DNA from: Toxorhynchites rutilus septentrionalis
Lineage: Eukaryota > Arthropoda > Insecta > Diptera > Culicidae
NCBI RefSeq assembly: GCF_029784135.1
Contig: NC_073745.1
Span: 64,200,218-64,264,217 of the forward strand
Direction: 5' to 3'
DNA length: 64,000 bases
Shown here: positions 23,201-33,897 of the stretch, in pieces
How positions within the stretch are numbered: the first letter of the stretch is position 1
Layout of the letters: each line of letters opens with the position of its first letter
Program-made: the position numbers and the translations under genes
Notes under the pieces: model-generated
What the model was told of the DNA's origin: nothing
Seen by the model: the letters and a program-made list of their open reading frames with translations, nothing else
The model's database searches: none

Positions 23201-26200
23201 AGAATGGAGGTGTGTGCGCTATTTGGCTCACTATTTACTAATACTAACGAGAGGACTTGATAAATGTCTAAGTTCGTTGGTTTGAGTTCACGATGGGTAG
23301 ACAATAAACCGTCCATTGATGGGGTAACTTCTTTTTTGCATCAGAAACAAGTTTTCGTTCCTCTTTATATGGACGTAAAATAAGATTGCGTACGCGAGTA
23401 TAAATTTAGTGTCAGGGGAAAATGGAAGTGTGGATTGAAGTCAGTTAAATGTAGAGGCAGATTTGTATTCTTCAGTCGCGTTAGTTAAAATAACCACTGA
23501 CTGGACTATTTCACCAGCCATTCTCGCTAGTCAACGCTAGTCAATTCATTTTCTAATCAAGTCACTTTTTGTTGACGGCGACTGCTGAAGCAGTTTTAGT
23601 CAAAGCGAATCTACTGAGAGTAGAGTCGGTCTTCATCTTTCGCCTTCGGTTCGGCAGTAAGTCCCCCCTTTTGTACAACTTCTACGGAAGCGACATTGAC
23701 AATTGCCAAAATTGCAGCCTAAGACAACTTGCAGATGATGGAGTGGTGTCTGTCGTAGGATGAAACGAATCCGACCTGCAAGAACCCTTACAAGATACTT
23801 TGAACAATTTTCCAATCTGGGCCATTGGGCTAGGGATCGAACGGAGAAAACAGAGATGGTCATCTTTTCTAGGAAGTATAAACCAGCAAAACCAAAGCTT
23901 CAACTTTTGGGTAAACCGATAACTCATGCTATGCCGTCCGGGTATCTGGGGTCTGGTTCGATTCCAAATGTACTTGGGAGCCCATAAGGGGTATTTGAGT
24001 GAAAAAGGCGTTTGAGTGAATTTTATTTTTTAGCCCGTAGAAATACCATCGCTAACTGGCATCGTAAATGAAGCGAAGATGAATTGGGACGGTGGCTTCA
24101 CTCGATTATCCCTGAGGTTAGCATCAAACCATGGTTCAAAATGCTGGACTTGAGTCGGGACTTTATTCGCACCTTCTCCCGACTCATGTCCAATCACTGT
24201 TGTTAGACGCGCTACTCTTTCGTTTCAATCTTGCCAGCAATAATCTCTGCGTGCCGGTGGGAAGTGTGTTGGCTCGGTTAGACCTTGATTACATGTCCCA
24301 AATAGAATTGGGCGATCTCGAATCGATTCTTAGAACATCGATCTTTTCCATTCCGATTTCCGATTTTTTGGATCGATCTTTCGTACTCGAAAAAATCGAG
24401 AAAATCGATTTGTTTGCTTTCGATCTTTTCGATCTTTTTGTAGATTTGTTTTTCAGTATACATCGATGTGATGAACTAGCAACAGCTACTGAGGGGATCA
24501 CTGAACCTGATGTTGATATATATGACAGGCGAAAGGTTGTTTTCTAGAACTGGCGCCGAAAACAAGAATCGGCTTCGACTGAATGACAGTTGTATGGCCT
24601 GATTGGCTTTTATGGGATCATTGTCAGCTGAGTGCTGGGTGGTTGTTCAATTTCTAAAAATGCTTTTTTCAATTAATTTTTTCAATAAAACGACTACCTG
24701 ACGGCACAAGGTGGATGCCATGTGGCTGTGGTCTTCATGCTGAGAAACAAAACAAAATGCTTTTGATGTTTAATAGAAAAATGAATTTTGTATTCCCTGT
24801 TTGAAGAAAAGATGGAATTAATATAGAATAAACAGATGAATCGAAAAAACAGTTTTTAATTTTTCAAAAATCGATTCGGCAAAGATCGATTCTTTGGTAC
24901 CGATTTATTCAGTAGATCGATCCCAACGCAGTTTGGAAAATCGATTCAATAAGATCGATCTTTTTATAAAGATCGCCCAATCCTAGTCCCAAATACGTTT
25001 TCCTTAAAGCTATCGATCTTCGTGTGTGATTGTCCCTACATCCTTATATCCTTGATACCCTTGCTATAAACAGTAGAATAAGTTGAAATGTAAATACACA
25101 ATAGACAGACGAATAGATATAAGAATTGAATGTGATCATCAACATTGCAACAATTTCCTTATATCCTATCCTTTTTCTGAAAAAATATGTCACCCAAACT
25201 CGAGTCCATCGCGAGTAATCGGTTTTCTACCTTACTAACCATAGAGTTAAGAAAATAGTTTCTATATAGTTTTAAAAATATATTTAATAATTCGGCTCCT
25301 TCAAACTTATGTAACTGAACCTGTAAGAATAAACGAATTAAAAAAACCTCATGATTTTTAAGTTTTGTTCGTGCAAAGATGAGTTGATAGAAGAATTGAA
25401 CAATCCAAACCGAATAACCTTGACGTTTTTTGGGGCTAACGATTTTTCTAGAATTATGAGTTGATATAATGAGAATGTTGAATTGATTTAGATGCTTAGA
25501 TGAGATGTCTATGCCAAGTGTGTCACGTTTTCATTGTATTCAGAGTGCCAAACTCGAGCACACACGGGTACCTTTGCAAATCGGAAAAAAAACTTTTTTT
25601 GAAGAAAAAACTGAAATCGAACACGAAGCCCTCAAAACGATAGGTGTGACGCTACCCATTCGGTCATGGGAGACAAAATGTTTTCCTTCATTCCTTAGGT
25701 AAATTACGGGACAATATTTTGTTCAAGAATGATATTGAATAATCTCAATATACCTTTCGTGGCATTATCAAATAGTTGTTGTAAATTTAACAAGTTGAAT
25801 TTAATCTGACAAAATTAGGGAAACTCTCTAGAATTTCTACGGAATTCGTTCTCGCGGATAATCGTTGTTCTACTGTACTAAACGGACGCTAAACATTATC
25901 CTACCTCTTCTCTACCAATCCCGTTTATGGGCATAGTTCACCATAACTGTGAATAAAGCATGTTGCGCCTTCTTTGTTCCACAAATATGAACACATCATA
26001 TATCTCCGAACGATGTCACAAATAAAACTAACAAAATACAGCAGAAATAATGGGGCGCTTTTTGTGATCACCTTGAAAGAAGCAATGACTCATTCCACAC
26101 GTTCTTGTCTCCTTCTTCGAGTACAATGTAAGCGTGCAACAAACTATCTTCGACGAAAGCAACAGTTACGAATCACAAACCATGGTAGCCCTTATTTCCC

Positions 26201-26422
26201 GACACGGTCTTAATTGAATAATTAATAGTGGCTTGAACGCAAGGCTTAACTCTAGGGAGAGGGGCAAGACAATTAGCGTAAACTTACCATATCGTACACG
26301 TTAAGAATGACGGGCTCGCGGCTCCCCATCGCAGTCGGCAGCAGCTCGTCGCTTCCACTATCTTTTGGCACCCCGAGACAGCTAGGAAAGGGCAGGTTGC
26401 AGGGAAGCCCGTTCGAGAACAT
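20210..26422 (-). CDS. DESI2: Deubiquitinase DESI2-like (PPPDE peptidase), five exons
   Basis: Cysteine isopeptidase of the PPPDE family, which removes ubiquitin-like modifiers. Minus-strand coding exons: 26422-26288, 20877-20711, 20650-20509, 20440-20352 and 20288-20210, giving 203 residues (human DESI2 is 194). All introns are GT-AG and the phases join cleanly. Exon 1 holds [10 protein letters not shown] and ends VILNVYDM. Exon 2 has [11 protein letters not shown], then VFHSGVE with catalytic His61, then [10 protein letters not shown]. Exon 3 has [13 protein letters not shown] with catalytic Cys139. Exons 4-5 give [20 protein letters not shown] and [10 protein letters not shown]. The start ATG follows an in-frame TGA upstream. 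Intron 1 (20878-26287) is 5.4 kb and filled with transposon remains. No residue of the catalytic pair is lost. Each exon is too short to stand out as an open frame. Confidence 0.93.
21169..21900 (-). mobile_element. LOA-like LINE scraps in DESI2 intron 1
   Basis: Minus-strand translation at about 21860-21780 gives [21 protein letters not shown], an RT finger motif. 21381-21169 has a weak RNase H-type tail. Both are short, frameshifted pieces in the order expected for the LINE type at 16700-17935. Confidence 0.45.
21967..22287 (+). mobile_element. Harbinger-type MITE, copy 1 (321 bp)
   Basis: The ends GGGTGGGTTTAGAC and TGTAAACCCGCCC are inverted. TAA flanks both sides (21964-21966, 22288-22290), the 3-bp duplication typical of PIF/Harbinger. 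It is non-coding. Related copies lie at 32441-32763 (opposite orientation) and 39975-40305. Confidence 0.85.
22291..23000. other. DESI2 intron 1, gene-free part
   Basis: No gene. One isolated hAT-like end (CAGTGGTACTCAACC at 22796-22810) has no partner end that I could find nearby. Confidence 0.4.
23001..23150 (+). repeat. End fragment of the transposon family at 24305-24985
   Basis: TAGGATTGGGCGATCTTT and about 140 following bases match the reverse complement of 24985-24840 at roughly three quarters of positions, including GGTACCAAA-AATCGATCTTTG. The opposite end was not found. Confidence 0.6.
23243..23650 (+). repeat. Interspersed repeat Z, copy 1
   Basis: TGTCTAAGTTCGTTGGTTTG through GAGTAGAGTCGG aligns with 42640-43275 (copy 2), which carries a ~200-bp extra block near 42890-43170. 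There is no coding frame. The element type is not identified; neither copy shows clear inverted ends. Confidence 0.6.
23652..25345 (+). mobile_element. I-like non-LTR retrotransposon, copy 3, split by a DNA element
   Basis: Plus strand. An RT piece ([13 protein letters not shown]...[13 protein letters not shown]) lies at 23665-23985. After a large internal deletion it resumes at 24010 in the RNase H tail (SIIPEVS..., [11 protein letters not shown]). It is interrupted at 24304 by an inserted element (24305-24985) and continues from 24996 into the 3' UTR, ending near 25345 like copy 1. Many stops and indels. Confidence 0.8.
24305..24985 (-). mobile_element. 681-bp non-autonomous DNA element with 10-bp target duplication
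   Basis: Left end GAATTGGGCGATCT and right end AGATCGCCCAATCCTA are inverted. GTCCCAAATA flanks both sides (24295-24304, 24986-24995). The I-like copies at 890-910 and 4478-4500 show the unfilled site. A 9-11-bp duplication would suit a Mutator-like element, but no transposase or other diagnostic sequence is present. The interior is rich in ATCGAT/GATCGATC. Confidence 0.75.
25346..26287. other. DESI2 intron 1, gene-free part next to exon 1
   Basis: A+T-rich DNA with no recognised repeat boundary or coding exon. The exon 1 donor (GTAAGT, minus strand) is at 26282-26287. Confidence 0.5.
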
Positions 26423-26569
26423 CACAACATCCAATAGGAGCACCGAGAGCCGCGAGGTTCAGTAGCACGGAATAGAAAACGAGGATATGAACTTTTCGAT
26501 CCAAATTGTGAATGTGTTTGTATGTAAACAAAAATCGGGAGGCCAAGGTTTTCAAGCAGGATCGGATTT

Positions 26570-26629
26570 CTTCTTCTTCTTTTTGGTTTTAAGAGGGTTT
26601 AAACTTTTCAGTTCATTCGCCTCTAGAGA
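26570..26629 (-). repeat. Minimal retroposon, copy a (~45-bp core, TTC/GAA tail)
   Basis: Antisense core with AGAGGC...GTTTAAA...CTCTTAAAACC, preceded on the plus strand by a TTC-rich tail. The flanks AGGATCGGATTT (26558-26569) and AGGATCGAATTT (26630-26641) match at 11 of 12 positions. Same core as at 33217, 37509 and 52191. Confidence 0.7.
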
Positions 26630-26641
26630 AGGATCGAATTT

Positions 26642-28047
26642 GATGAAAAGGTCTGGCGCGAATCTGGATAGTCAAATTTTGAACTAGCCCCTCCAAAGTT
26701 TTCTATACAAGACAGTGTATGCCAGGTTCGCTATGATGTTCGCTCTACGTTTGCCAGTGATGCTAAATTCCAAATATGATCAATGTGTGAGGCAGGAGAT
26801 TTCTGGTGATGATTCTAGCTCAATACGGTTTAATAATGACGGACTGGACAGAAGAAGGTTGCAACTAAAAGAGAGAGAGAGTAGAAAATTAGGTAAATAA
26901 GGAAATGTTGTTGATGTAAATGAATAAAATGTACAAGGAATGCAAATAGAATCTTAAATTCTACGGTCTTCTATACCCTACAAATTGTTGATCTATGCAA
27001 TACAAACAATACAAACACCAGAACAGAAATAAAGCAATACTTACGAGTAGAAAAAAAACTACAGACTTGAAACCACTCGACTGACGGGAAATCTCAGTTT
27101 TCCATCGCAGGAAACATTAGGAACGTGAAATTTTGACTTTCCCCTTGAACTACTGCTTCTGTTTGGAATAATTACGATTGCTTCGATTTCGTGTCCTCGG
27201 CCTCCTTCGTTGTGATGCCCTTCCTTATGTATAACGATGAAGAGTCGATGGATATTAACTACTCTTTCTGAATATCAGTTTGTTTCTGTTCTGTTGGTTC
27301 ATGCTTCTCCACCACTTCCCCTACGCGAAGCACGAGAATGGGCGAGATTCTAAGGTACCCGTGGATGCAAGTTTCGTATCTTAAAAACTAAAAATCTGTC
27401 GACTTTTCAACACATACAACTTTTTACGTTTTTGTCTCTCTCCCCTTCTATCTTTTCAGGGAATAAAATTTTTGACAGTTATCAATCAAAACAAATGTCA
27501 GGATGGAAGGGAAATTTCGAAAAGGCAGTAGGGTCACAGGGGTAGGTTCCGTTGTGTTGTGTTGGGATATTTGTTCAGAATATTCAATTCATATATGTAT
27601 AAACTGAACAGAATTGCAAAATAATTAAGGTAAATGATGTTTTTTTTTATTTTGGGTGCTTTCACGCAACTAGTAAATGCAAATCGATTTTGCGTAATGA
27701 AAATTACATGAAATCAAGACGGATTTAGGTTTGTTGAAAAGCCTCAAGTTTCTAGTTGCTAATAATACCATAAGGCGTTCAAATTGCTCAACTTTTTGCA
27801 TTTTTTATTGTTTTCTTCGAAAAGAAATTATGATCATGGTTTTTCCACCTCTGATCATGGTTTGTTCGAAAAATGATGATGGTTTGTCCCGTTTTAGAAA
27901 TCACCATTTTTGAATGAAGAAAAAATAATTTTCAAGTAGATGTTACATTCCCTATTGCTTGAGTTTTCTGCCATCATATTGATCCATTAATAATTAAGGG
28001 TTTCTTCAGAAATTTGTTTTTTCTTGAGCATCTTAAAGGTAAACAGC
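26642..28047. other. Intergenic stretch upstream of DESI2
   Basis: This is the probable promoter and 5' UTR side of DESI2. A minus-strand donor-like CTACTC|GTAAGT at 27047-27058 might mark a 5' UTR exon, but I could not pair it with an acceptor. No coding region was recognised. Confidence 0.35.
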
Positions 28048-28055
28048 ACTCAACA

Positions 28056-28496
28056 GCAGCGCCCCCTAGACCGAGTGGTTAGCGTCGCACCTAACATGCT
28101 GGGGGTTCGGGTTTGATTTCCATTCTGGAAGGAGGAATTTTTCGTCAAAGAAATTTCCTCTGACTTGCACTGTGATCACGCGTATTCTAGAGCTTGCCAC
28201 TCAGAATGCGTTCAAGGCATGTATTTGGCATAGAAATCTCAACTAAGTACTGGAGGCGATCTGGCGTAGTGGTAACATCCATGCCTCTCACGCTGAAGGT
28301 CACGAGTTCAATTCTCACTCCCGACATTCTTCCAAAAATGGAAGTAAAAGTGACGAACCAGCCAAATGAGTTGAAAATCACTATAATACAGATAAAAAAA
28401 AACAACTAAGTACTAATAAAATGAAGCAAGTAATACTGCGCTGAGACGGCGAAGTATCTCTAGGAACGTTAGTGCCATTTAAGAAGAAGAAGAAGA
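28056..28496 (+). mobile_element. tRNA-derived SINE (Feilai-like), outer copy
   Basis: The head has a tRNA-like promoter: GAGTGGTTAGCGTCGC (A-box region) and GGGTTCGGGTTTGATTTCC (B-box region) at about 28074-28122. The tail ends in AAGAAGAAGAAGAA. ACTCAACA flanks it at 28048-28055 and 28497-28504. A second SINE (28252-28402) is inserted in its 3' part. The family name is a memory-based suggestion from the Aedes SINE Feilai. Confidence 0.8.
28252..28402 (+). mobile_element. tRNA-derived SINE nested in the outer SINE
   Basis: The head carries CTGGCGTAGTGGTAACATCC (A box) and GGTCACGAGTTCAATTCTC (B box), and the tail is poly(A). The 12-bp duplication CAACTAAGTACT flanks it at 28240-28251 and 28403-28414. 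Its head differs from the outer SINE, so these are two SINE families. Confidence 0.88.
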
Positions 28497-28595
28497 ACTC
28501 AACACAGAGAAACTTTATTGCTGCTTCACGCTTAGAACAAAACAAACAAACTGCAGCGCGCCAAGCGGGAGCCATAGTAATCATGTGGACAAACC

Positions 28596-28849
28596 TAACA
28601 CGGGTCTATGGTACTAGGTGAGGACGTTTCGTCACTAAGTTGGTTAGGGGAGCGGTATATGAAAACAGTACGGAAGAAAGCAGAAGAGGAATTATTTGCT
28701 TGAAGCGTGAAAGAGACAGACTGATCACGAGAGAGCTTGGGCACAAGCGTATTGTATTTTGTTTACAAACAAAACACAGTAGACTTCCAAGATGGCTGCA
28801 GAGTAGTTTTAGCATGTTGGACCACCTTAGGATATACTTCTAGGCACCT
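28596..28849 (+). mobile_element. 254-bp interspersed element R, copy 1
   Basis: TGGACAAACC flanks it on both sides (28586-28595, 28850-28859). It is over 90% identical by eye to the reverse complement of 55318-55573, which has its own flanking GTCTCGAT pair. It is non-coding, with no strong inverted ends and no tail. The class is unknown; 8-10-bp duplications fit hAT- or Mutator-type transposition. Confidence 0.7.
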
Positions 28850-28859
28850 TGGACAAACC

Positions 28860-29780
28860 AACATCAGCTAGTCGGACAATTCATGATCAGAATTGAGGTC
28901 ACCGAGATCCATTTAATACATGGTTTAGATATATAAATCTGATACAAATGGTGTTCAAGCATGATGTATACAATATTTATAAGTGTTATAATCCAGAAAA
29001 GGTCTGAATACTTACCAAATCATCATCTGGAAATCGTTTTGTGTTTTATGTTTCCCTTCGAGCTGTGAACGCTACCGAATATTTCACATGAAGTGTGTTT
29101 CGATGTTTCATTTTTATCGCTGAAACTGTGTGCATCTGTTAGACGCGTGGTTGATGCTTGTTGATTGGCGATGCACCGAAGATGCCTCTCATTAAATACT
29201 CAGTGCAATGCGTGCATTGATATAAAGAAACAAATTGCGACATATGACCAATTAGTGTATTGTTCTCGCAAAGGCAAAAAGAATCGTTGCTTCTCGAAAC
29301 GATTCTACAAAACCACGCAAGCCCTTGAACCATTTCAGGGTCCCCGGAACTATTTACTAAAGAGTTATTTATAAAATTTCAACGAATTCGCAAATAATAT
29401 TCGAAGTGATAAACCAACAAATTAAAAAAAAAAAGATTGCGTCCTACGTCCTAAGCGGTCTTGTCTCGGATACAATCCCTCGATTTTTTGAACCATTTGA
29501 ATACCTGATTTAACACAGGTGCACTTAATTAGAGCATTCAAATAAGTGGACAAACCATGATCATATTTTCAACTGGACAAATCAACATACGTTTGAGAGA
29601 TTCGAAATTTGGTACTGGTTGCAGTTGTAAAAAACTCGAATTAGTGAAATAAAGTAACATTTTGAAAGGAAAACTTAAGAGCTAGTGTTTTCTTATGCTT
29701 TTTTGTTTATTTTCTCAAAAAAATGCATGATAATATCTATTGTTTCTATCAACCAAATCCTATTTTTTTAAATTTCGCTG
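28860..29780. other. Gene-free A+T-rich stretch
   Basis: No recognised gene, repeat end or RNA. Short frames only. Confidence 0.4.
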
Positions 29781-29784
29781 CAAT

Positions 29785-30105
29785 ACCACACTCTCTTCAA
29801 TTAGAATCTTCACCGGTTTGCAGGAATTGGTCATACAATTCTTTACACGGAAGCCGCTGGACGATGAGAAATTATGGATCACAAAATCTTTTCGCACCTT
29901 TTGGGCCAAAAGGGGGCTCGCAGAAGGATGTGAATTTCTGTGGAAAGTAAAAGGTTCCATTACTAGGTTCGAAGATGTCTTGGCTTCCTCGTTGCCGAGT
30001 ACTGTCCAGACTAAGGACAAGACACTGCTCGGTTTTACAACATCCACCACAGCGTCAAGTATTTCATTAAGAGATCAGCGGGTGTGTACTGGGCGTCCTG
30101 AGTGA
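29785..30105 (+). mobile_element. LOA-like LINE fragment, RNase H C-terminal part
   Basis: The plus-strand frame gives PLDDEKLWITKSFRTFWAKR and, further on, SSLPSTVQTKDKTLLGFTT. This matches the KLWITNSFRTFWTERWF region of the minus-strand copy at 16900-16950 and then the C-terminal tail of that element type. It stands alone, without RT. Confidence 0.5.
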
Positions 30106-30399
30106 CGATGCGTCGAGAGGAGCATTGTTTTGTTTCTTGAAGGATAACGAATTATTTTGCAAAACTCGATATATTAACCTCGAAGATCCTTGGTCATAAA
30201 ATTCAAGGGAAACAAGAACTTCTAGGAATCTTTCTACGGCGCAAATTTCTCTCCACTGACCTGGTGCCATTGCCCATGCCAACCTAGGAAGTTGGAAATT
30301 TATTTTTAAAAATCCCGTTCTCAAGTGATGTGCGGAAAACATTTGTGGCAATGGATTTTTTAAATATAAAGATGATGTAATGTGTCATACCACCAATGT

Positions 30400-30660
30400 G
30401 TCAATGTGTCACATACCACCAGACCACATATTCGATGTCATGAAAACCATCACAACAAACACAAATATTACTTTCAATGATCCCAATGCAATACAGTTGT
30501 GCATCTAATAAGTAATGATTAGACATCACGCGAATGAAGTCCCGACCTACATTCAATCCATTGAACCATGCGTTTGACGATACCTTGGGACTTGTTGTAT
30601 ATAACCATATTATCTTCACTCCATTGGTGTTACCAATTGGAGAGTACGTATCGATGAGGA
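30400..30660 (-). mobile_element. Old I-like LINE tail fragment
   Basis: The minus-strand reading SPKVSSNAWFNGLNVGRDFI, then SNHYLLDAQL and SNICVCCDGFHDIEYVVW, parallels the Cys/His tail of the I-like copies (PKVSLKPWF..., CVCGQGYHDIEHVVWSC). It is divergent, from a related but separate family. Confidence 0.6.
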
Positions 30661-31098
30661 ATACAATAAAATCATGATGTAATGTAAAGGTTCATGTAAA
30701 GGTTTTCGACTAGAATACCCAAGAGCTGTCTTATTCTCATAAGAAAATCAGACTTTTATAGGTTTTATCGATAGGATAGCTTCTATTGAGCTAAACATAT
30801 GATTGTAAGATAAGATATTTGTGTTCCGCCGACTCTCGCTAAAGCCTGCAACACCAGAAACCAAAACATCGCTCTCTGAGCTCCTCTTGTACACCCCAAA
30901 ATAGATTCGAGCAGTACTGTCTGACATTCTCAAAATATGTTCCGCCTACCGCACTCCTTCTGTCTCAATAACTTACTGGATGCTGGGTTCGCGGTACAGT
31001 TGGGACAGTTCGTTGCTTCTCCCTCTGCGCTTTCTGATCGATCTACGTTCAAATAAATTGGATACCAAACGCAGCAGTTTTTTGACATTACTACGGAC

Positions 31099-32429
31099 CG
31101 GAGTCATGCGAAGTCAATGAAGTATTTTTATCAAGTGTATTTTGTCAAATGTCTCTCCGACCGAAGAATAAAACGTTTTCGTGACTCAGACCTAATTTAT
31201 TTACGTTTGTGTCCAAAGCAGAATTTTACTCAAGAACATGGTCAGTTTGATTAAAAATGCGTTGTTTAGTGCAAAACTGTCTGAATTCGTGTAAAAATAC
31301 TCACGTAAGTATCCATTGTTTCCCCTCGAATGCGTTCTTACAAATGCACTGGGTCGGTTTTCGATGAGACGACAAACTTATTCCGGAAAAGGATTCCCAT
31401 GTCTGTGGAGTAAGTGCAATGGTTGAATTATTATGAACTAATAGTGTTGCAAAGTTTTCTTTTACTTTTGCAGGACCATTTCAATAGAAATACGTTGTTC
31501 CAGTTCAACCGAAAAGGGAACCTGGTAAAATTTCGGAACGCTCTCCAACAATTGGCCCGATTGTCGAACAAGAGGACTACGTCCAACTCCAACACGTAGC
31601 GGAGATTGTTTTGCTACTATATTCATAACTACGCGAATTCCATCCGGGAAAATCCTAATCCATGGAGTGGCGACAACATCGCAGAATCTGACTGTGAAAT
31701 TCCGAAAATTTTTAAAAGCTTTGTGAATTTCTACCCATCTGTTCAGCGAAAAGTTAAGACACCAAAATGTTGTGTCAAATGTCAGAGGTAGTTTTTCTAT
31801 TTCTATGATACAATCCTGATTGGTATATTCAGAATATTCTTGCTACAGATTGCACGAAATGTGGCGACCGAAAGTTCAGTGTTAGAAGTCAAAATTCAAT
31901 CAGCTGAGCAAGCAGTTCGAAATTACACAGCGCCTCAGTCAAGTGTTCAATGAAGACCATGTTCGGGTGGCACGAAGTAAGTCCATTTAAGTATTATTGA
32001 TTGATCCTGATTTGTTTGCCTTTTGTATGAACCCGAATGGGATAAATGTTGTAATTCGTATTTTTGTTTTAATGGAAGAAAAAGGTTTTTATAACGTCCG
32101 AAAACACATAAAAAATGATAAATTTTGGCGGGGAGTACAATTTAATTATAATTAGTTCAAATTAGCTCAATAATACTGAAATTTCAGTTCCTTCCAAAAT
32201 ATCAACTAGATCTTTCTGATTCTGAACGCTAGCATTAATTGATTCAAAAAGGTAGTTCGTTCATTTTTATTAATTTTGATTTATTTTGCCTTTTATAACA
32301 ATACTATATCTATGTAGTGGATCATTATAAGAAAAGTAACACCTTTTTCCCCCTTGATTATTGAATCTCTTTTGACATTTCTATTGAATTCTTTTTGAGA
32401 ACCAGTTTGATTCTATCCGCATGACCCAG
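31099..32429 (+). mobile_element. P-like DNA transposon remnant with THAP finger
   Basis: The ends CGGAGTCATGCGAAGTCAA (left) and CTGGGTCATGCGGATAGAATC (right, reverse complement) are related. CTACGGAC flanks both sides (31091-31098, 32430-32437), an 8-bp duplication. From ATG at 31257 the frame reads MRCLVQNC, then CFPSNAFLQMHWVGF, a stop, and SHVCGVS. This fits a THAP finger (C-x4-C, FP, W, then C 44 residues on) with one stop and the last His lost. N-terminal THAP plus an 8-bp duplication is the P-element layout. No catalytic domain remains in 1.3 kb. A related internally deleted copy ends at 50167. Confidence 0.6.
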
Positions 32430-32440
32430 CTACGGACTAA

Positions 32441-32763
32441 TGGTGGGTTTACATTAGGGAGATCTATAGCTATAGATGGATTTATTCACATAAAAATAGG
32501 TGTAAACGGGTGAGAATGAATATGATACGTTTATTCGAGGTATATATATAACTTGAATAAATTCAGCATATGTAAACGCTTTTGAATTTCTCACTGGAGA
32601 GAAATCACCAAAGTTGGATGCAGTTCTACTTCAGGTGAATAAATTCACCGAAAGTATGAATATATTCATTATATAAGTTCACGCTAGTGTAAATGGTTGA
32701 TGCGATTCCTATAAATCTCATCATATTTCTTCACATGAATATATCACTAGTCCAAACCCACCA
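32441..32763 (-). mobile_element. Harbinger-type MITE, copy 2 (323 bp)
   Basis: Reverse orientation of the element at 21967-22287. TAA flanks it (32438-32440, 32764-32766). It starts immediately after the right duplication of the P-like element. Confidence 0.85.
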
Positions 32764-32766
32764 TAA

Positions 32767-33216
32767 TGATAGAATTCAGAATAAATTACACAGTGAAAAC
32801 TAATTATTTTTATAACATTTCTGCCATCAAAGAACGGCGAATAATAATACCTTGAAGAATTTGGACTAACGAATTCAAAGATACAAAAAAGTTTTCAAAG
32901 ACAATCAAGCATATTCAATCACCAATTAAATTAGTCAAAATCTTCAATTAAATCCGTAATCATAATAGTTAAGCATAATTTCTTTGAACCACTCGTAAAA
33001 TCGGCAGTATTGGATATTTAAATGAACGATGTACATAAAGGCAAAGAAAAAATGAATGGCGTTGTTTCCTTCTTCCATACGGAGTAAAATAAATGTGTAC
33101 CGAAATTTGCTACCGAGCGAAGCAGATAACCGCGGTTTGTAAAAGTATGGTTATATACTTTCTGTCATTTGTAAAATTTTGAGTATTATATAAGCTAAAG
33201 AAATTTGAAAACTCGG
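32767..33216. other. Gene-free stretch upstream of Rtf1
   Basis: A+T-rich and without a recognised gene. Probably part of the Rtf1 upstream region. Confidence 0.4.
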
Positions 33217-33273
33217 TTAGAGGCGAATGAACTGCAAAGTTTAAAGCCTCTTAAAAACAAAGAAAGAAAGAAA
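33217..33273 (+). repeat. Minimal retroposon, copy b (GAAA tail)
   Basis: The core TTAGAGGCGAATGAACTGCA continues into AAGTTTAAAGCCTCTT, followed by AAAAACAAA and (GAAA)n. The 10-bp duplication GAAAACTCGG flanks it at 33207-33216 and 33274-33283. It lies about 80 bp before the Rtf1 5' UTR region. Confidence 0.8.
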
Positions 33274-33650
33274 GAAAACTCGGAGCAGTTCCAACATAGC
33301 AGCGCATGATTTCTGTTCGTACACTTCAAAGCAATAGTTGATTTAGAACCCTACTGAATTTTGACAGCTTGTGCTCCGTCCCGGTCGCCTGGCAACCCTA
33401 ACGCAAAGGCCTTTCTCGGTTGAAAAATATCCCATCGCTTTTGAGCTCGCGGAAAATTTGTTGTCACTCTCGCTTCGCACCACCAACGACACTAGTCGAG
33501 AATTTTGGTGACGATTTTGACCAAAATTCAGAGCAACTGTTGTCCTTCCGGAACGGAAACTAACATCAGCAACATCGGGAAGTGGTATTCGGTCATCTTC
33601 TGTCCGTTGTTTCCCCCCAGCGGAGATTCTATGAGGCAGTATTCCGCAAG

Positions 33651-33820
33651 GTAAGTAGGAAAGCATCGCGGGCTGTGTTGAAAATTAGCTGACGTTTGAC
33701 GCTTCCAAATTTAATACGAAATTAATTTTCGGGGGACGCAAATAAGAAAACGTTACGACTCGTTGAAAAAAAAATCCTACATGCCATTTATAATTGTTTT
33801 TTGGTTCTAACACATTGCAG
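33651..33820 (+). other. Likely 5' UTR intron of Rtf1
   Basis: CCGCAAG|GTAAGTAGG at 33650/33651 and CACATTGCAG|GTCC at 33820/33821 form a good donor-acceptor pair upstream of the Rtf1 ATG. The transcript is inferred; there is no coding in the flanking sequence. Confidence 0.55.
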
Positions 33821-33897
33821 GTCCTAGGTTGTAACAAACAGGTCGAAACAAAGCCGTTGTAAATTTACTGACATTAGGGGTAGCAGAAAAAAACAAG

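Noticed and set aside
28062..28330. tRNA genes
   Set aside because: A and B boxes are present, but there is no cloverleaf acceptor pairing, and both have SINE tails and target duplications.
33343..33666. Minus-strand 107-codon frame before Rtf1
   Set aside because: It overlaps the likely Rtf1 5' UTR exon and splice donor and has no recognised motif.
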